A DNA stretch of 54,573 nt, from positions 1-54,573 of the forward strand of contig CAMDGV010000028.1 in NCBI GenBank assembly GCA_945898055.1. Reading direction: 5' to 3'. This document shows positions 24,810 through 34,304 of this stretch, one piece after another (the first letter of the stretch is position 1; each line of letters begins with the position of its first letter). The translations under genes and the position numbers were made by a program. Under the pieces are notes generated by a model, which was not told where the DNA came from, searched no databases, and worked only from the letters and a program-made list of their open reading frames with translations. This DNA is from Akkermansia muciniphila. GTDB taxonomy: Bacteria; Verrucomicrobiota; Verrucomicrobiia; Limisphaerales; UBA9464.

Positions 24810-26096
24810 ATGACAGTTCGAGCCATTTCTGAAGCGCTCTTCGCCGAATCGCTGCAACACATACCTGGTGGGGTGAATTCTCCTGTCCGCGCCTTTCGCG
24901 CCGTAGGAGGGACCCCTTTCTTTGCCCACTCGGCGCAAGGGTGTCGCATCACCGATGTGGATGGAAATAGCTACATTGATTATGTTGGGACGTGGGGACC
25001 AGCCATTCTAGGTCATGCGGCTCCGACCATTATTGGAGCGATCCAAGAGGCGGCGACTCGAGGTACCAGCTTTGGTATTCCAAATCCTTTCGAGTTGGAA
25101 ATGGCACTCGCCGTCAAGGCATCGGTACCCTCAGTAGAAAAAGTGCGATTTTGTAATTCGGGTACTGAGGCGACCATGTCGGCCATTCGATTGGCGCGGG
25201 GTTTCACTGGACGCGATGGTATTCTCAAATTCGACGGCTGTTATCATGGGCATTCGGATTCACTTTTAGTGAAAGCGGGATCAGGTGCTTTGACCTTGGG
25301 TAACCCAGATTCGGCGGGAGTTCCTGCGGACTTTGCTCGGCACACGGCCGTCCTTCCGTTTAATGATTTGGAGGCTTTGCAAAGGTTATTTCAGCAGCAC
25401 GGACCGAAGTTGGCGGCGGTGATTTTAGAAGTGGTACCAGCGAATGCAGGTCTCTATCTGCCCAAGCCAGGCTTCCTTGAAACGCTGAGAACGCTGAGTG
25501 CTGAAAGCGGAACCCTGTTGATTGCGGACGAGGTAATGACTGGTTTTCGATTGGGACCATCAGGGGCTCAAGGGATTTATGGTTTGAAGCCCGATCTAAG
25601 CTGCTTTGGAAAAATTATTGGCGGAGGGCTGCCCGTGGGAGCGTTTGGTGGTCGAGCCGATATTATGGATTATTTGGCCCCGCTAGGCCCGGTCTATCAA
25701 GCGGGGACACTGAGTGGTAATCCGTTGGCCATGGCTGCTGGATTGGCGGCATTGCAGGGTCTGCAGAACGGCGAGGCTTGGAAGCAGCTCGAAGCCTCGG
25801 GACGTCATTTAGAAGCGGGGATGATTGAGGTCGCGAAAGCAGCGGGAGTCGAGGTCTGTTGGCAGCGGATTGGATCGATGTTCTGCGGTTATTTTTGTCG
25901 GGGCCCCGTCTGGAATCTTGAGGACGCCTTACGCTCAGACCGCGGCCGGTTTGCTCGTTTTTTTCACGGAATGTTGGACCGTGGTGTTTATCTTGCTCCG
26001 TCGCAGTTTGAGGCCGGATTCATCTCGACGGCTCATTTAGTGGAGGATATCGAACAGACAATTCGAGTTGCTCGCGAGGTCTTCAAACATCTTTAG
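24810..26096 (+). CDS. hemL: Glutamate-1-semialdehyde 2,1-aminomutase
   Basis: This PLP enzyme makes 5-aminolevulinate from glutamate-1-semialdehyde in C5-pathway haem synthesis. The 428-residue product has the normal length. It shows SLQHIPGGVNSPVRAFRAVGGTP, RFCNSGTEATMSAIRLARGFTGR, YHGHSDSLLVKAGSG, the cofactor Asp in LIADEVMTGFR and the Schiff-base lysine in CFGKIIGGGLPVGAFGG (near residue 269). GTLSGNPLAMAAGLAAL follows. It stands alone, facing holA convergently. The use of the C5 route fits the haem protein at 44267. Confidence 0.96.
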   Translation: MTVRAISEALFAESLQHIPGGVNSPVRAFRAVGGTPFFAHSAQGCRITDVDGNSYIDYVGTWGPAILGHAAPTIIGAIQEAATRGTSFGIPNPFELEMALAVKASVPSVEKVRFCNSGTEATMSAIRLARGFTGRDGILKFDGCYHGHSDSLLVKAGSGALTLGNPDSAGVPADFARHTAVLPFNDLEALQRLFQQHGPKLAAVILEVVPANAGLYLPKPGFLETLRTLSAESGTLLIADEVMTGFRLGPSGAQGIYGLKPDLSCFGKIIGGGLPVGAFGGRADIMDYLAPLGPVYQAGTLSGNPLAMAAGLAALQGLQNGEAWKQLEASGRHLEAGMIEVAKAAGVEVCWQRIGSMFCGYFCRGPVWNLEDALRSDRGRFARFFHGMLDRGVYLAPSQFEAGFISTAHLVEDIEQTIRVAREVFKHL

Positions 26097-26158
26097 AAAG
26101 AGCCTCCACAGAAAGAGTCGGAAAGAGAAAACAGAACCGCTGAGGACTCGCGGCGCGC

Positions 26159-27322
26159 TTAGGCTTTTATGGGTCGTTGTGATTGCCGTTGGAATCCAAT
26201 AATGTCGATTAAAGCGCGTTGAAGCACCATTGCTTCGTCGAGATCCGAGCTCACCAAGTGGCGATTTGCATCAAGCAGCGTGGCCATCGCCTTCACTAAT
26301 TCTTCGGACTTATAATTGATCGTTTGCCGCAGAGATTGGAAGAGGACGAAAGGATGATAAGCCAAGGGGTTAAAACGTTTATCGGTGGGGAGCCCAGACA
26401 CCGGGACACGTTCGAGTTGAGATTTGAAACTGTTGTAATCCCTCACCAGTTTGATGTGGCCCAAGCGGATCAGTTCTTGCAGAAGAATTAGCGTGCGAAC
26501 CTTGGTGATGAGTCCGTAGAGAAGACCGATTTCAGATTTCTTTTTGTCAACACCCGCTCGAATTTCCCAAAGTTCCTCGTCGAGAATCCGAAGCACTTTT
26601 GTGAGATCACGATCGCCAAGGGATTCAGCTAAGGCGAAAGCCCGCGCGTGTTTTTGTCGGGAGACAATTCGGGAGACATCGTCAAGGGTAATCTCGGGTC
26701 GACCGAGAGTGAAGAGGATCAGTTTTTCGGTTTCCGAAGCGAGGAGCCGCAGGTTGGGACCCGTGCGATTGACCAGTTCGGAAAGGGCGTCGTCGCGGAT
26801 CGCGCAGCTGGATTCTCGCAGGAACTTAAGAGCTTCAGCCTCTGCTTTTGCGGTCCAATCCTTATCATCTTGAGACAGAGCGACGAAGGATTCGACCGTA
26901 CCTAATTTCTCGAAGTTTTTATAAAAAGCACGGCGCTTATCGGGTTTGGAAGCCGAGACAATTAGACGGATACCTTCCCAACGGAATTTCTTCAGTATTT
27001 CAGCTAATTCGCCGAGAGCTTCGATAACCGCGGCCGAACTTGCGGTGCGGTCTTCGCCGAGAAAGTTACAATTTTGAAACCAGACAACTTTAGCACCGCC
27101 AAAGAAGGGGAGTGTATTAAGGGCCTCCAGAAGCCGACCGATTTTTTGGATGGCTTCGTTCGAATTCAGCGCTGAAGCATCGACGATTTCATGGTCCATC
27201 CCGCCGAGTTCGGTACACCACGATTCGTACAGACTCCGAGCGCGCTGCTTGAGGGTGAAGTCGTCGTCTCCGCAGATGAGGATAATGGGGGCCGAAGCGG
27301 CAGGAGAGGAAGAGCGTGCCAT
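26159..27322 (-). CDS. holA: DNA polymerase III delta subunit
   Basis: HolA opens the sliding clamp within the clamp-loader complex. The 387-residue product begins with a short Ser/Ala-rich tail, then IILICGDDDFTLKQRARSLYESW, the AAA+-like domain-I start of delta, and LNTLPFFGGAKVVWFQN, the conserved loop around the clamp-binding element. The middle has LKFLRESSCAIRDDALSELVNRTGPNLRLLASETEKL and DDVSRIV, typical of delta. It is somewhat longer than the usual ~340 residues. Its ATG overlaps the stop of the upstream gene by one base (TAATG), so the two are coupled. Confidence 0.9.
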   Translation of the reverse strand: MARSSSPAASAPIILICGDDDFTLKQRARSLYESWCTELGGMDHEIVDASALNSNEAIQKIGRLLEALNTLPFFGGAKVVWFQNCNFLGEDRTASSAAVIEALGELAEILKKFRWEGIRLIVSASKPDKRRAFYKNFEKLGTVESFVALSQDDKDWTAKAEAEALKFLRESSCAIRDDALSELVNRTGPNLRLLASETEKLILFTLGRPEITLDDVSRIVSRQKHARAFALAESLGDRDLTKVLRILDEELWEIRAGVDKKKSEIGLLYGLITKVRTLILLQELIRLGHIKLVRDYNSFKSQLERVPVSGLPTDKRFNPLAYHPFVLFQSLRQTINYKSEELVKAMATLLDANRHLVSSDLDEAMVLQRALIDIIGFQRQSQRPIKA

Positions 27323-27789
27323 TAAGCCTGTTCGTCTCCCTCGCTCGATTCGTCTGATTCGTCGGGGGGCGGTAAATGTTCGCTCATATCTTCGGACTCA
27401 AGGAACAAAGTGCGAGCGACATAAATGGGTCGTTTGAGAGCGGCCGCGAGAGCCAAGCAATCACTGGGACGCGCATCAAGTTCAACCAATTTGGTGCCCA
27501 GTTCGTTTTCCTGACGCAAGATTAAGCGAGCAAAGTAGGTGGAGTTTTTGAGGCTGGTAATGATCACCCGTTCCAGTTCGATACCAAAGCCTTGAAAGAG
27601 ATTAGCCATGAGGTCGTGGGTGAGGGGGCGATCCTTGGGAGCGCCCCGGAGGGCCATTCCAATAATAAGACCCATGCTTTGTTCGACCTGAATGACAAAA
27701 ACTTTTTCGTCTGTGCCAATAAAGAGAGCGCATCCACTGTTGGCAGGAAGGATGCCTCGGATTTTGACGGGTACGACTTCGTTGGCCAT
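27322..27789 (-). CDS. Bifunctional nuclease-family protein (DUF151)
   Basis: A 155-residue protein of the BFN/DUF151 family. Characteristic parts are VFVIQVEQSMGLIIGMALRGAPKDRPLTHDLM and the conserved ARPSDCLALAAALKRPIYVARTLFLE. Plant and bacterial relatives have been given RNase/DNase activity; the bacterial role is uncertain. The C-terminus is a highly acidic tail (ESEDMSEHLPPPDESDESSEGDE). The ATG at 27787-27789 is chosen over an upstream in-frame start at 27837 because the family begins there. It overlaps holA by one base; such a link to a replication gene is notable but may be just operon packing. Confidence 0.88.
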   Translation of the reverse strand: MANEVVPVKIRGILPANSGCALFIGTDEKVFVIQVEQSMGLIIGMALRGAPKDRPLTHDLMANLFQGFGIELERVIITSLKNSTYFARLILRQENELGTKLVELDARPSDCLALAAALKRPIYVARTLFLESEDMSEHLPPPDESDESSEGDEQA

Positions 27790-27937
27790 GGGTTGAGGGT
27801 ACAAATTGATGGGAGAGGAAGGCAAGCGACCCCACAAAAATTTATCATTTGTTTCCTTAAAATCTTCACTAGCGGTTTGCTTCAGGGTGATCCACGTTTA
27901 GTCTGTCGTGCTCAGAAATGTTTTTTTAGATTTCTCA

Positions 27938-30900
27938 ATGCGTTTTTTCTTTCTTCTCAGATCTCTGATTTTAGTGGGTTTCCTGCCGGTTACAGGTGCT
28001 GTTTCAACCTATCAACTTTTCCTATCGCAGGAGGCTGTGGTCGAAGCAGCGGCGAAGCGAGTGGTCGGAGGAGTCTCGACCGCAACGGAGGGGAAAGCTC
28101 AACTGAGGGTGATTCGAACCCAGCAGACAGGGCTGAAAGGGCAATTAAAGGCGGCGGGCATTGAAGTCATTGGAGCAACAGCTGTTCTGCAAAACTCAGT
28201 GTTAGTTTTGGCGGATGACGCCCAAGTGGCTTCTCTACGATCCATGACCGGGGTCATTGGGATTGAAAAGGTAACCCCTCTGTTTCGGCAAACGCGAACA
28301 TCGGTTCCTTTCATTGGGGCGCCTCGGGTTTGGGAATCGGCGATACCGGGATTGACGGGGCGCGGGGTGCGGATCGGGATCATTGACTCTGGCATCGACT
28401 ATACCCATGCGACTTTTGGAGGATCTGGGAAGGTCGATGATTATCTTTCCAACGCGGGAACCGTCATCGAGTCGGGGACGTTTCCTACCGAGAAAGTGGT
28501 TGGAGGCACTGATTTTGCCGGTGATAATTACGATGCCTCAGGCGAAAATGGTTCGCCATCGCCTTTGCCAGATCCGGATCCGCTGGATCCACAGGCAAGC
28601 GGACATGGTACCCATGTAGCCGCTATTGCTGCGGGCTACGGGGTCCTTGACTCGGGGGAGACTTTTGCAGGTCCCTATGGGGTGGATTCCTACCGAAATA
28701 TCTTTCGGGTCGGACCAGGTGTTGCGCCGGAGGCGATACTTTACGCCTTTAAAATTTTTGGGCGCATGGGGGCGACGTCGTTGGTTGCTTTGGGATTGGA
28801 TGCGGCCGCTGATCCGAATGGAGATGGCGATACCAGCGACCGGATGGATGTGGTTAATCTGTCGTTGGGAACTCACTTTGCGACCGAGGCAGAAAGCGGG
28901 CAGTATAGTGGCATCAATCGGTTAGTCGCCTTGGGGTGTGTCGTAGTTGTGGCTGCCGGTAATGCGGGCAACACAAGTTACGCTTTAGGTGCCCCGGGTT
29001 CGTTCCCTAAAACGGTCACCGTTGCCAATACCTATGATGATGGGGCGATCTCATCAACGTTCTCGATTACCGCACCAGTGCGGCTGGCTGGAGAATATGC
29101 GATGGTGGAGGGTGTTTTTACCCGCCCAATTGCGCAAGGGGGGATTCTATCCGCTCAATTGGTCCAAGCTTTGCCGTACAGCGGGTGTCAGGATGGAAAC
29201 AACGGTTTGATCACCAACCGAACGGCGCTAAAGGGTAAAATCGCTCTAATGAATCGAGGCACCTGTTTCTTTGTGCAGACGATTCGAGAGGCGCAAGCAG
29301 CGGGGGCCGTCGCGGTGGTGATGGTTAATAACGTCGATGGATTTCCCATTCCGATGGGTGGCAGCGGCGATACCTCGGATATTAAGATCCCTGGGGTAAT
29401 GATTTCCAAAGCCAACGGGAATCTCATCGTTAGACATTTAACGGCGGGCGTGATTGTCCGCTTAGAACCGAAGGCGGCATCGGTGCGACCCGAATTGGCA
29501 GATCAAATAGCCGACTCCACTTCCCGTGGGCCCGTGGCCTTCAGTAGCCGCCTTAAACCCGATATTGCCGCGCCTGGGAGTGCAATACCGTCTGCGCGCG
29601 CTGGGTTTGGAACGGAGTCCGTGCGTTACACCGGTACGTCGATGTCAGCACCCCATGTGAGTGGAGCGGTTGCTCTCCTACGACAGAGTCATCCTGATTG
29701 GTCCGCCCAAGAGATAAAAGCTGTGTTAATGAATACGGCTGCGCGGACCGCGAATGCCGATGGAATCGCTTACCCGGAATCGCGCACTGGATCGGGGCGG
29801 ATCTCAGTGGCAGATGCCGCCGGGGCCACGTTTCTGGCCTTTAATGACGACGCACCCGACGAGGTCTCGCTTTCGTTGGGTTTCTTAGAAATTAGCCAAC
29901 CGTTCACCGTAGAGAAGCGGATTCGAGTAGTGAATAAGGGTCTCCAACCCATACAACTGAGCATTGCAGTCAGCAATACCTTTGGAGCACGCACCGCGAC
30001 TTTTATTCCGCAGATGACCGAGTTAACCGTCGCCGCTGGGCAATCGCGAAGTGTTCCGTTTACTTTCCGAGCTAATCCCCTCTGGGTCGAAGATGACCCG
30101 ACCACTCCAGATGTGCAAGGAGAGCGGTTGCGCCCGAAAATGCCGGAGGTCAGCGGGCAGATTTGGTTTCGGACCTCGCATCAAGCGGTTCACGTACCTT
30201 GGTATTCACTCATACGCCCCGTCTCTTTAACTCGAACTGGGGTGACTAACCTTGGATTGCCCAACGTGGCGACGTCGAGCCTGGTGATCCCGGTATCGCG
30301 GCCGTCCCTTGAGTCGGCGGGTTTGGTGGGTGTTTTTCAACTCGGCCGACTGAGTCCCGACCGCGGGATGGGATTTCCGGTTGGGGCAGCGGACGTCTTG
30401 GCCTTTGGAGCGGCGACCGATCACAAGACTGATGGAGACATCCTTAAGGCGCGGGTCTTTTTTGGGTTAGCCACCGCGGCGCGGTGGGTGACACCTCAGC
30501 CCGTCTTTCATTCATTGGGGTTTGAGATCGATTCCAATTTGGACGGTGCGGTCGATTATCGCGTGTTAAATAGTACCGGAGGTAATGTCAACGCCAACTC
30601 CCTCGCTGATTCGAGCTTTGCCACTGATTTTCTCTTGTCGGTTGTCCAGCCGGTAAGTGGTGGAGCGTTGGTGGAAGGGGACGTCTTGAATGTCCTGGAC
30701 CCTAAGGTCTACGCGACATCCGTTTTCCACAATGGAGTTATCGTTCATTCAGTTCCCGCTTCGGCTCTTGGAGTTCGTTCTTGGAATTCTCGGATCCGCT
30801 ATCGAGCGGTGGTGAGCGGCGCTGGCGCCTCAGAAACAACACCTTGGGTCGACTTTGATGTCGCGGCTCCGACGGTGGATGGGACCCGATCAGGAATTGA

Positions 30901-31414
30901 AAGAACGCCTTGGCAATTGGGGCAACGGGATATTCGAATGCGAGTGGTTCGGGGGGGGGCGACAGTGTCCGCCTTAGTGTTGTATTTGAACAATCCGATT
31001 GGCAAACAAGTGGATGTGGTGCGGTTTGATCCTTCGACACCCGATATTGATCGCAATGGATTAATCGATGTCGAGGAGTTGATCTATTTTCCGAAGTTAG
31101 GGAATGCGTCAGCGGGAGATCCAGATGGCGATGGATTAACGACGGCATTTGAATTGGGACACGGTTCGGACCCTCTGGACCGACTTTCCGGTTTTCGATT
31201 AGGCCCCATTTCTGCGCTAATAGGCGAAGGAGGCGGCCGGGCAATTAGTTGGCCGACCGTGCCGGGACGAACCTATGGGGTGCAGAGAGCTTTACTCGGA
31301 GGAGGCCCGTTCGAGAGTTTGGTTACAGGGCTCGTGGCGGAGACGCGGACTCAAGTTTTTACTGATCCGCACCCGCCCTCAGAAGGGGCGCTTTACCGAA
31401 TTGTCGCAGAGTGA
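27938..31414 (+). CDS. Large secreted subtilisin-like (S8) protease with PA domain
   Basis: This 1158-residue protein starts with a signal peptide (MRFFFLLRSLILVGFLPVTG). An inhibitor-I9-like propeptide (about 25-120) precedes an S8 peptidase with catalytic Asp150 (IGIIDSGIDYTH), His223 (SGHGTHVAAIAAG) and Ser568 (GTSMSAPHVSGAVALL). A protease-associated (PA) domain is inserted between His and Ser (about 412-505; IALMNRGTCFFVQTIREAQAAGAVAVVMVN), as in lactocepin and fungal/plant subtilases. Calcium-binding-type DxDxDG repeats lie near 1038-1078, and the last ~60 residues form the beta-domain (TVPGRTYGVQ... ALYRIVAE) common at the end of verrucomicrobial secreted proteins. A GTG at 27908 is an alternative start. 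It likely degrades external protein. A run of nine G lies in the gene. Confidence 0.9.
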   Translation: MRFFFLLRSLILVGFLPVTGAVSTYQLFLSQEAVVEAAAKRVVGGVSTATEGKAQLRVIRTQQTGLKGQLKAAGIEVIGATAVLQNSVLVLADDAQVASLRSMTGVIGIEKVTPLFRQTRTSVPFIGAPRVWESAIPGLTGRGVRIGIIDSGIDYTHATFGGSGKVDDYLSNAGTVIESGTFPTEKVVGGTDFAGDNYDASGENGSPSPLPDPDPLDPQASGHGTHVAAIAAGYGVLDSGETFAGPYGVDSYRNIFRVGPGVAPEAILYAFKIFGRMGATSLVALGLDAAADPNGDGDTSDRMDVVNLSLGTHFATEAESGQYSGINRLVALGCVVVVAAGNAGNTSYALGAPGSFPKTVTVANTYDDGAISSTFSITAPVRLAGEYAMVEGVFTRPIAQGGILSAQLVQALPYSGCQDGNNGLITNRTALKGKIALMNRGTCFFVQTIREAQAAGAVAVVMVNNVDGFPIPMGGSGDTSDIKIPGVMISKANGNLIVRHLTAGVIVRLEPKAASVRPELADQIADSTSRGPVAFSSRLKPDIAAPGSAIPSARAGFGTESVRYTGTSMSAPHVSGAVALLRQSHPDWSAQEIKAVLMNTAARTANADGIAYPESRTGSGRISVADAAGATFLAFNDDAPDEVSLSLGFLEISQPFTVEKRIRVVNKGLQPIQLSIAVSNTFGARTATFIPQMTELTVAAGQSRSVPFTFRANPLWVEDDPTTPDVQGERLRPKMPEVSGQIWFRTSHQAVHVPWYSLIRPVSLTRTGVTNLGLPNVATSSLVIPVSRPSLESAGLVGVFQLGRLSPDRGMGFPVGAADVLAFGAATDHKTDGDILKARVFFGLATAARWVTPQPVFHSLGFEIDSNLDGAVDYRVLNSTGGNVNANSLADSSFATDFLLSVVQPVSGGALVEGDVLNVLDPKVYATSVFHNGVIVHSVPASALGVRSWNSRIRYRAVVSGAGASETTPWVDFDVAAPTVDGTRSGIERTPWQLGQRDIRMRVVRGGATVSALVLYLNNPIGKQVDVVRFDPSTPDIDRNGLIDVEELIYFPKLGNASAGDPDGDGLTTAFELGHGSDPLDRLSGFRLGPISALIGEGGGRAISWPTVPGRTYGVQRALLGGGPFESLVTGLVAETRTQVFTDPHPPSEGALYRIVAE
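30951..30959. repeat. Homopolymeric G9 tract inside the subtilase gene
   Basis: Nine consecutive G encode the Arg-Gly-Gly-Ala junction near residue 1006 of the secreted protease, upstream of the calcium-binding repeats and the C-terminal domain. Slippage by one base would truncate both. The frame is intact in this sequence. Confidence 0.9.
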
Positions 31415-31536
31415 CTTGTCCGCAATTAGATGCATCGTTTGTAATTAGTGTGATTAGTGCGTGACTCGAGTATCAAAATTTGTGTACCCATCCTCGCTTC
31501 CGTTCCGGTCGATTCTATTCGATGCGGATTTGCCTC

Positions 31537-32433
31537 ATGAAACACTTGTTGAGCCTAGAGAGTTTGTCGGGGGACGCACTGCGTTCGATCTTAGATCGGG
31601 TCTCTGTATTTAAGCGGGATAGACGCACTCACGCTCGCCCGCTAACAGGTCAGACTTGGGCCTTAATTTTCAGTAAAAGCTCCACCCGAACGCGGGTTAG
31701 TTTCGAAGTGGGATTAAGAGAGATGGGGGCTGAAGTTTTGTTTCTTAATGCGAGCGATATTCAGTTGGGTCGAGGTGAACCGATTCGAGATACGGCCCGG
31801 GTTTTGGGACGGATGCTGCACGGGGCAGTGATCCGGACCTATGCTCAAGAGGATGTTGAGCAGTTCGCCGCGTATTCCGGAATCCACACAGTCAATGCCC
31901 TGACGGATGCGGAACATCCCTGCCAGATATTGACGGATATTTTTACCTTTGAAGAAGCCCGTGGAGAATCCATTGCAGGTAAAGTGGTCACTTTCGTGGG
32001 CGATGGAGCTTGTAATGTGCCGATGAGTTGGATTTGGGCAGCGGCGCGACTTGGCTTTGAGTTAAGGATTGCCGCACCGAAAGCCTACCAACCTTCCACT
32101 GAGCTTTTGTGTCGAGCGGGTGGGCGGATCTTTTGCACGGAAGATATTCGATCGGCAGCGAGAGGGGCCGACTTATTATACACCGATGTATGGGTTTCTA
32201 TGGGTAAAGAAGCGGAGGGTGCGGCACGATTAAAGGATTTGGCCGGCTACCAAATCAACGACAGTCTGATTGCCCTAGCTGCACCGAATGCCTTAGTGAT
32301 GCACTGTTTGCCGGCGTATCGAGGCAAGGAGATTACTGAAGACGTCTTGGAGCGACATGCGGCGACCATTTTCACCGAGGCGGAAAACCGATTGCACACC
32401 CAGAAAGCTGTGGTGGACTGGATGGTGGAATGA
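31537..32433 (+). CDS. argF: Ornithine carbamoyltransferase
   Basis: ArgF makes citrulline from ornithine and carbamoyl phosphate in arginine synthesis. The 298-residue product has the carbamoyl-phosphate motif SKSSTRTRVSFEVG (near residue 45), GRGEPIRDTARVLGRM, the conserved HPCQILTD, and the ornithine-binding HCLPAYRG; the last distinguishes it from aspartate carbamoyltransferase. The open frame begins at 31480, but the ATG at 31537 (MKHLLSLESLSGDAL) matches the family start. The metallophosphoesterase GTG begins four bases after the stop, so they are co-transcribed. Confidence 0.95.
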   Translation: MKHLLSLESLSGDALRSILDRVSVFKRDRRTHARPLTGQTWALIFSKSSTRTRVSFEVGLREMGAEVLFLNASDIQLGRGEPIRDTARVLGRMLHGAVIRTYAQEDVEQFAAYSGIHTVNALTDAEHPCQILTDIFTFEEARGESIAGKVVTFVGDGACNVPMSWIWAAARLGFELRIAAPKAYQPSTELLCRAGGRIFCTEDIRSAARGADLLYTDVWVSMGKEAEGAARLKDLAGYQINDSLIALAAPNALVMHCLPAYRGKEITEDVLERHAATIFTEAENRLHTQKAVVDWMVE

Positions 32434-32436
32434 CTC

Positions 32437-33405
32437 GTGAAACTGCTTGTTGTCAGTGACCTGCATTGGTCTGGGCCGGGTGAACGGCAACGGCGAGAAA
32501 CCTCATCGGAGGCGCCCATTAATCCGATCCTGCGTACGGTGGAGCAAGTATGGAGGGAAAGTATTTGGTTGAGAGACCCCTTTGCTCATAATGACAAACT
32601 CAATCGAATCATTGCACTGAATCCTTCTGCCGATTGGGTGATTGCGAACGGCGATTATACAGTTGATTCCGCCTTTGTGGGCCTTTCGGACGAAGCCGCC
32701 TGTGAGAGTGCTGAACTGTGTTTGCAAACCCTACGGACGGCCTATGGAGAACGAGTCCTTGCGGTGGTGGGCGATCATGAGATAGGTAAGTTTAGTCTGT
32801 TTGGCGGGCGTGGAGGCCCTAGATTAGAGAGTTGGAAGAGGATTGCTTCTCGGTTGCAGTTAGAGGGGGTGTGGCGGCAGGATTTTGGTCGGTATGCTGT
32901 TATTGGAGTCCCCTCCAGTTTGGTGTCATTGCCGATGTTTGAACTCGAGCTCATTCCCGCAGAGCGTCCGCTGTGGGAGGCTGAACGCCGGCGACTTCTA
33001 GAACAGATTAGTCGACTCTTTGCCTCGGTGGAATCGGGGCAACGTCTTCTTTTATTCTGCCATGATCCAACTGCTTTACCTTTTCTTTATGAACTTCCAG
33101 AGGTGGCGCGTGCAGTGAATCGTGGAGGGTTGGAAGCCACTGTGATTGGGCATTTGCATTCGCCCTTTATTTTTGGATTGGCGCGGCGCTTGGCGGGTGT
33201 TCCGCGGATTAGTTGGGCTGGCTCCACAGTTCGGCGACACACCGCAGCCTTGAGTCAAGCGGGGCTGTGGCGGCGGTTTGGTCTTGTCTTTTGTCCGGCC
33301 CCCACAGGCATTGAGCTTTTCAAGGATGGCGGTTGGTTGACGGCAGACTTGGATCCCGAGGGTAAGGTACCTATCCGCTGGACGCGTCATCGATTAGACT
33401 GGTGA
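32437..33405 (+). CDS. Calcineurin-like metallophosphoesterase
   Basis: A 322-residue predicted cytoplasmic phosphoesterase. Metal-binding motifs in order: SDLHW (Asp8, His10), ANGDYTVDS (Asp in GD), VVGDHEIGKF (GDHE), CHDPTALPF and GHLHSPFIFG (GHxH). These five blocks define the calcineurin-like fold, with two metals, acting on phosphomono- or diesters. The substrate is not evident. The start is a GTG at 32437, three bases after the argF stop; an ATG start is not available nearby. Co-transcription with argF is likely but a shared pathway is not obvious. Confidence 0.88.
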   Translation: MKLLVVSDLHWSGPGERQRRETSSEAPINPILRTVEQVWRESIWLRDPFAHNDKLNRIIALNPSADWVIANGDYTVDSAFVGLSDEAACESAELCLQTLRTAYGERVLAVVGDHEIGKFSLFGGRGGPRLESWKRIASRLQLEGVWRQDFGRYAVIGVPSSLVSLPMFELELIPAERPLWEAERRRLLEQISRLFASVESGQRLLLFCHDPTALPFLYELPEVARAVNRGGLEATVIGHLHSPFIFGLARRLAGVPRISWAGSTVRRHTAALSQAGLWRRFGLVFCPAPTGIELFKDGGWLTADLDPEGKVPIRWTRHRLDW

Positions 33406-33547
33406 TGACTGACTTACGAAGGCGATCGAGCAGAACGGATCCAGCGGGCGGCGATGACAGTGAGGTACGAGTGGCCGAGAGCGAAAGAAAGGGAGCGCAT
33501 TCGGTCTTGAGTTGGCCGATTGGTTCGACTTTGTCATTCTTTTGTCG

Positions 33548-34222
33548 ATGCAGGGAGGGATCATCAAACGCTTGATTCGATGGGGTCTAGCACTCGCCCT
33601 GTTGCCGCTGAACCTTGGATTGACCTGGGCGCTCTCAGAACTCGTCAGGGATTCAGTGGGAGCCGCTCGATTTTGGGTACCCTTATCGATCGGTGTCGCG
33701 GTCTGGCTTTTTCTCTACAACACCTGTCCACGCCCGATGTGGTTATATGTCTTTGGGCACGAACTCACGCACGCCCTTTGCGCCCTTTGCTGTGGGGCCA
33801 AGATCCAAAGTTTCAAAGTAGGTCGGCGAGGTGGCGAAGTTCGCTTAAGTAAATCGAATACATTTATCGCACTCGCACCCTACTTTCTGCCGCTTTACGC
33901 CCTGCTTTGGTCTTTATTCCTGATTTTAATTCGGTGGTGGTTTGGAGCTTCCGATTGGTTTGGGCCTCTTCTTTATGCAGGACTTGGGATTGCCTACAGC
34001 TTTCATGTGACCCTCACCGTGGTCATTTTACGGATACGCCAACCGGATTTGGTCGGTGAAGGCTTCTTTTTCTCGGGGACGTTGATCTGGTTTGGAAATG
34101 CGATTGTCTTGTTGGTCGCACTTCCTTTGTTGACCGGGTCCAGTGGGGTTGCGGAAGCTATCCGTCTAGCGGCTTGGCGCAGCTTGGACGTATTCCGATT
34201 TTTTTGTCGGTGGATTCAATGA
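33548..34222 (+). CDS. Membrane protein with HExxH zinc-protease motif
   Basis: A 224-residue protein with about five hydrophobic segments. At about residues 76-81, following the second helix, it has FGHELTHAL, the HExxH motif of zinc metallopeptidases in a membrane context, as in M50 site-2-protease-like proteins. A second metal-ligand motif such as NPxxD is not clearly visible; HVTLTVVILRIRQPDLVGEGFFF is the nearest acidic site. It might be an intramembrane protease or an inactive relative. The frame extends upstream to a TTG (33512); the ATG at 33548 is preferred. It is followed by the PTS IIA gene 82 bases later. Activity is inferred from one motif. Confidence 0.6.
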   Translation: MQGGIIKRLIRWGLALALLPLNLGLTWALSELVRDSVGAARFWVPLSIGVAVWLFLYNTCPRPMWLYVFGHELTHALCALCCGAKIQSFKVGRRGGEVRLSKSNTFIALAPYFLPLYALLWSLFLILIRWWFGASDWFGPLLYAGLGIAYSFHVTLTVVILRIRQPDLVGEGFFFSGTLIWFGNAIVLLVALPLLTGSSGVAEAIRLAAWRSLDVFRFFCRWIQ

Positions 34223-34304
34223 ATCTGCCTATGGACCTGACGACTCATAAACGATTAAATAGCGCCCGGCGAAGACGGACAAATTACTGCTCAATTCCGA
34301 ACTC

